This document shows, piece after piece, positions 29,679 to 31,390 of a DNA stretch of 31,390 nt. Numbering within the stretch: the first letter of the stretch is position 1; every line of letters begins with the position of its first letter. The stretch comes from JAVBUY01 sp031552735 (GTDB taxonomy: Bacteria > Bacillota > Clostridia > Christensenellales > Aristaeellaceae). Position numbers and translations under genes: made by a program. The stretch spans positions 1 to 31,390 of the forward strand of contig JAVBMF010000074.1 in the NCBI GenBank assembly GCA_031552735.1, written 5' to 3'. Under the pieces are notes generated by a model. The model made no database searches and was not told where the DNA came from. It saw only the letters and a program-made list of their open reading frames with translations.

Positions 29679-31103
29679 TTGGAACAACTCGCCCATGAAT
29701 CACTGCAAACACTGACGGTGGTCGCACTGCGCAAACTGGCTAGAGAAAAGCAGGTGAAGCTGCCCGCCGGTGTGAACAAGGCCGACATCATCGCACGGCT
29801 GGCCGAGCCGACGCAGATCACGCGCCCGGCCTTCCCGGCACGTCCGCACCGCGACACCGGCTATTATAACGAGCAGTATGGCACCTCCAACCCCGCTGTG
29901 CCAGAAATGCTGGAAGCCGGGTTGTGCGGGAACGGTGGCGGCGTGCTGGAGCTGCAACCTGACGGATACGGCTTTTTGCGCGCGGACAACTGCTCTGCGG
30001 GGCGCGAGGATGTGTATGTGTCTATCGCGCAGATCCGTCGCTTCTGCATGAAGAACGGGGATCTGGTGCAGGGGAAAACGCGTCCTAGGCGCGAGGGCGA
30101 CCGCTACAGCGCGCTGATGTATGTCGAGAGCGTCAATGGCCAACCGCCCGATCAGGCGGCGCGCCGCCGCTCGTTTGACACCATGACTCCGATTCACCCC
30201 AACCGCCGCCTGACACTGGAACTACCCGAAGGCGGCAGCGATCTGGCGATCCGTATGCTGGATTTCATCGCGCCGATCGGACTGGGGCAGCGCGCGCTGA
30301 TTGTCGCGCCGCCCAAGGCGGGCAAAACTGTGCTGCTGAAAAAGATTGCGCAGGCCATCGCCAAGACCGCGCCGGATGTGCACCTGATGCTGCTGCTCAT
30401 CGACGAGCGGCCCGAGGAAGTGACCGACATCCAGCGTACCGTGCCCGCCGAGGTGGTGCACTCCACCTTCGACTCGCCGCCGGAGAACCACATTCGCGTG
30501 GCCGAGCTGGTCTATGAGCGCGCGCAGCGGCTGGTGGAGCAGGGGCGCGATGTCGTGGTGCTGATGGATAGCTTAACGCGCCTGTCCCGCGCGTATAACG
30601 CTGCCGCGCCGCAGACCGGCCGCGCACTGTCCGGCGGTTTGGCCGCCGGTGTGCTGCAAAAGCCCAAGCGATTCTTCGGCGCAGCGCGCAACCTAGAGGA
30701 AGGCGGCAGTCTAACGATCATCGCGACGGTATTGGTGGACACCGGCAGCCGCATGGACGAAATCATCTTTGAGGAGTTCAAGGGCACCGGCAACGCGGAA
30801 ATTCAGTTGGATCGCAGCCTCAGCGAAAAGCGTGTGTTTCCTGCCATTGATCTGGCGCGTTCGGGCACGCGGCACGAGGAGCTGCTGCTCACAGAGGCGG
30901 AGCTCGCCGGTGTGCAGGCGGTGCGGCGCGTGTTGTCGGCCAGCGCCTCGGCCGACGCGACAGAGCAGCTCATCGGCATGCTCATGCGCACGCGTACCAA
31001 TACCGAGTTCTTTGCCCGGCTCAAGGATTGGGTAGGGCTGTGGGAGAAGGAAGGCTACACACTGGCGGCGCGTGCGGTGCACCCAATGAAAAAAAACCGA
31101 TAG
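29679..31103 (+). CDS. rho: Transcription termination factor Rho
   Basis: 474 residues from the TTG at 29679, which has AGAGGAG nine bases upstream and gives the normal helical N-terminus (SLQTLTVVALRKLAREKQVK, then GVNKADIIARL). In-frame starts farther upstream (ATG at 29613 or TTG at 29580) would add a hydrophobic stretch read from non-coding DNA. A flexible insert (about 44-85) leads to the cold-shock-like RNA-binding domain (GVLELQPDGYGFLRAD, EDVYVSIAQIRRF, DLVQGKTRPR). The hexameric ATPase has Walker A APPKAGKTVLLKKIA (Lys216), IDERPEEVTD, Walker B VVVLMDSLTRLSRAYN, LSGGLAAGVLQKPKRFFG, and the arginine-finger region around LDRSLSEKRVFPAIDL. The helicase releases nascent RNA. rpmE follows, as in Bacillus. 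Confidence 0.94.
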   Translation: MEQLAHESLQTLTVVALRKLAREKQVKLPAGVNKADIIARLAEPTQITRPAFPARPHRDTGYYNEQYGTSNPAVPEMLEAGLCGNGGGVLELQPDGYGFLRADNCSAGREDVYVSIAQIRRFCMKNGDLVQGKTRPRREGDRYSALMYVESVNGQPPDQAARRRSFDTMTPIHPNRRLTLELPEGGSDLAIRMLDFIAPIGLGQRALIVAPPKAGKTVLLKKIAQAIAKTAPDVHLMLLLIDERPEEVTDIQRTVPAEVVHSTFDSPPENHIRVAELVYERAQRLVEQGRDVVVLMDSLTRLSRAYNAAAPQTGRALSGGLAAGVLQKPKRFFGAARNLEEGGSLTIIATVLVDTGSRMDEIIFEEFKGTGNAEIQLDRSLSEKRVFPAIDLARSGTRHEELLLTEAELAGVQAVRRVLSASASADATEQLIGMLMRTRTNTEFFARLKDWVGLWEKEGYTLAARAVHPMKKNR

Positions 31104-31129
31104 ACAAAATGCCGTATACGTGTTATACT
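31101..31129 (+). promoter_or_regulatory. Promoter of rpmE
   Basis: TAGACA (31101-31106), 17 bases, TATACT (31124-31129) with TGT before it (extended -10). The -35 contains the rho stop codon. About 65 bases of leader follow. Confidence 0.8.
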
Positions 31130-31199
31130 CCCCAACGTGGCTTGCTATCGGCTCGCACAGAGCTGCTAGATCACGCTGGCCCGAGGAGAGGTGAAACAT

Positions 31200-31390
31200 A
31201 TGAAGGAAGGCATCCATCCGAAGTACGGCGTCGCGACGGTTCGTTGCGTGTGCGGCGAGACCTTCGAGACCGGCTCCACCAAGAAAGAGCTGAAAGTCGA
31301 AATTTGCTCCAAGTGCCACCCGTTCTTCACGGGCAAGCAGAAGCTGGTGGACACCGGCGGACGCGTCGATCGCTTCAAGAAGCGCTACGG
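31200..31390 (+). CDS. rpmE: 50S ribosomal protein L31, zinc-binding form (partial)
   Basis: The window ends in this gene; 63 full codons are visible of an expected 66-70. It begins MKEGIHPKYG and has VRCVCGETFETGST with Cys16 and Cys18, then EICSKCHPFFTGKQKLVDT with Cys36 and Cys39, followed by GGRVDRFKKRYG. The four cysteines mark the zinc-containing (C+) L31 type that stores zinc, so a zinc-free paralogue might exist elsewhere. RBS GAGGAGAGGTGA is just upstream of ATG 31200. Confidence 0.95.
   Translation, partial: MKEGIHPKYGVATVRCVCGETFETGSTKKELKVEICSKCHPFFTGKQKLVDTGGRVDRFKKRY

Overview
The window is a gene-dense, GC-rich stretch (clearly above 60% GC by eye) of a bacterial chromosome. 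It most likely comes from an anaerobic, endospore-forming member of the Clostridia with unusually high GC. The evidence is an AbrB-type transition-state regulator, SpmA/SpmB spore maturation proteins, a T-box leader on metG, a 57-residue S21 gene (rpsU), VanW and Obg/YhbY proteins, and Firmicutes-type gene neighbourhoods (metG-tatD-rsmA, prmA-rsmE-mtaB-HIT-rpsU, rho-rpmE). The NfnAB-type transhydrogenase and a TM1266-like (hydrogenase-regulator family) protein fit anaerobic metabolism. I see no insertion sequence, prophage, CRISPR array, tRNA or rRNA.

Layout. 1-215 is the tail of an aromatic-acid-exporter-like membrane protein. 217-2995 is an operon with its own promoter, a structured leader ending in a terminator, a TM1266-like ligand-binding regulator and a complete NMT1/SsuA-like ABC importer. 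A cysteine desulfurase (minus strand) and a DUF3343 protein diverge around 4.2 kb, followed by nth. 5319-9134 holds nfnA-nfnB-obgE-yhbY. 9229-10712 holds abrB (minus) divergent from spmA-spmB. The abrB promoter has Spo0A-box-like sites just downstream of the predicted transcription start. 10728-12311 holds a comB-family phosphatase and an RlmA-like rRNA methyltransferase. 12308-16140 holds promoter, T-box, metG, tatD and rsmA, followed by monocistronic pckA.

17993-21715 is on the minus strand: a hybrid sensor kinase with a small helical protein behind it, and a secreted SH3b-VanW protein. 21846-23328 holds two proteins I do not recognise. The second has 37 cysteines in 244 residues and looks like a spore-coat or exosporium component. 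23412-26719 is the prmA-rsmE-mtaB-HIT translation-modification operon, followed by rpsU with its own promoter and terminator. 27098-29547 holds a DUF1697 protein, a TRM11-like methyltransferase and an alpha/beta hydrolase. rho and the start of rpmE close the window.

Most of the window is housekeeping: translation factors, RNA modification, central carbon metabolism and redox balance, with sporulation-linked genes interspersed. The parts least explained by known biology are the leader RNA at about 250-400, the two-gene Cys-rich locus at 21.8-23.3 kb, the 77-residue partner of the sensor kinase, and the ligand of the TM1266/ABC operon. No gap longer than 300 bases lacks a gene or leader.
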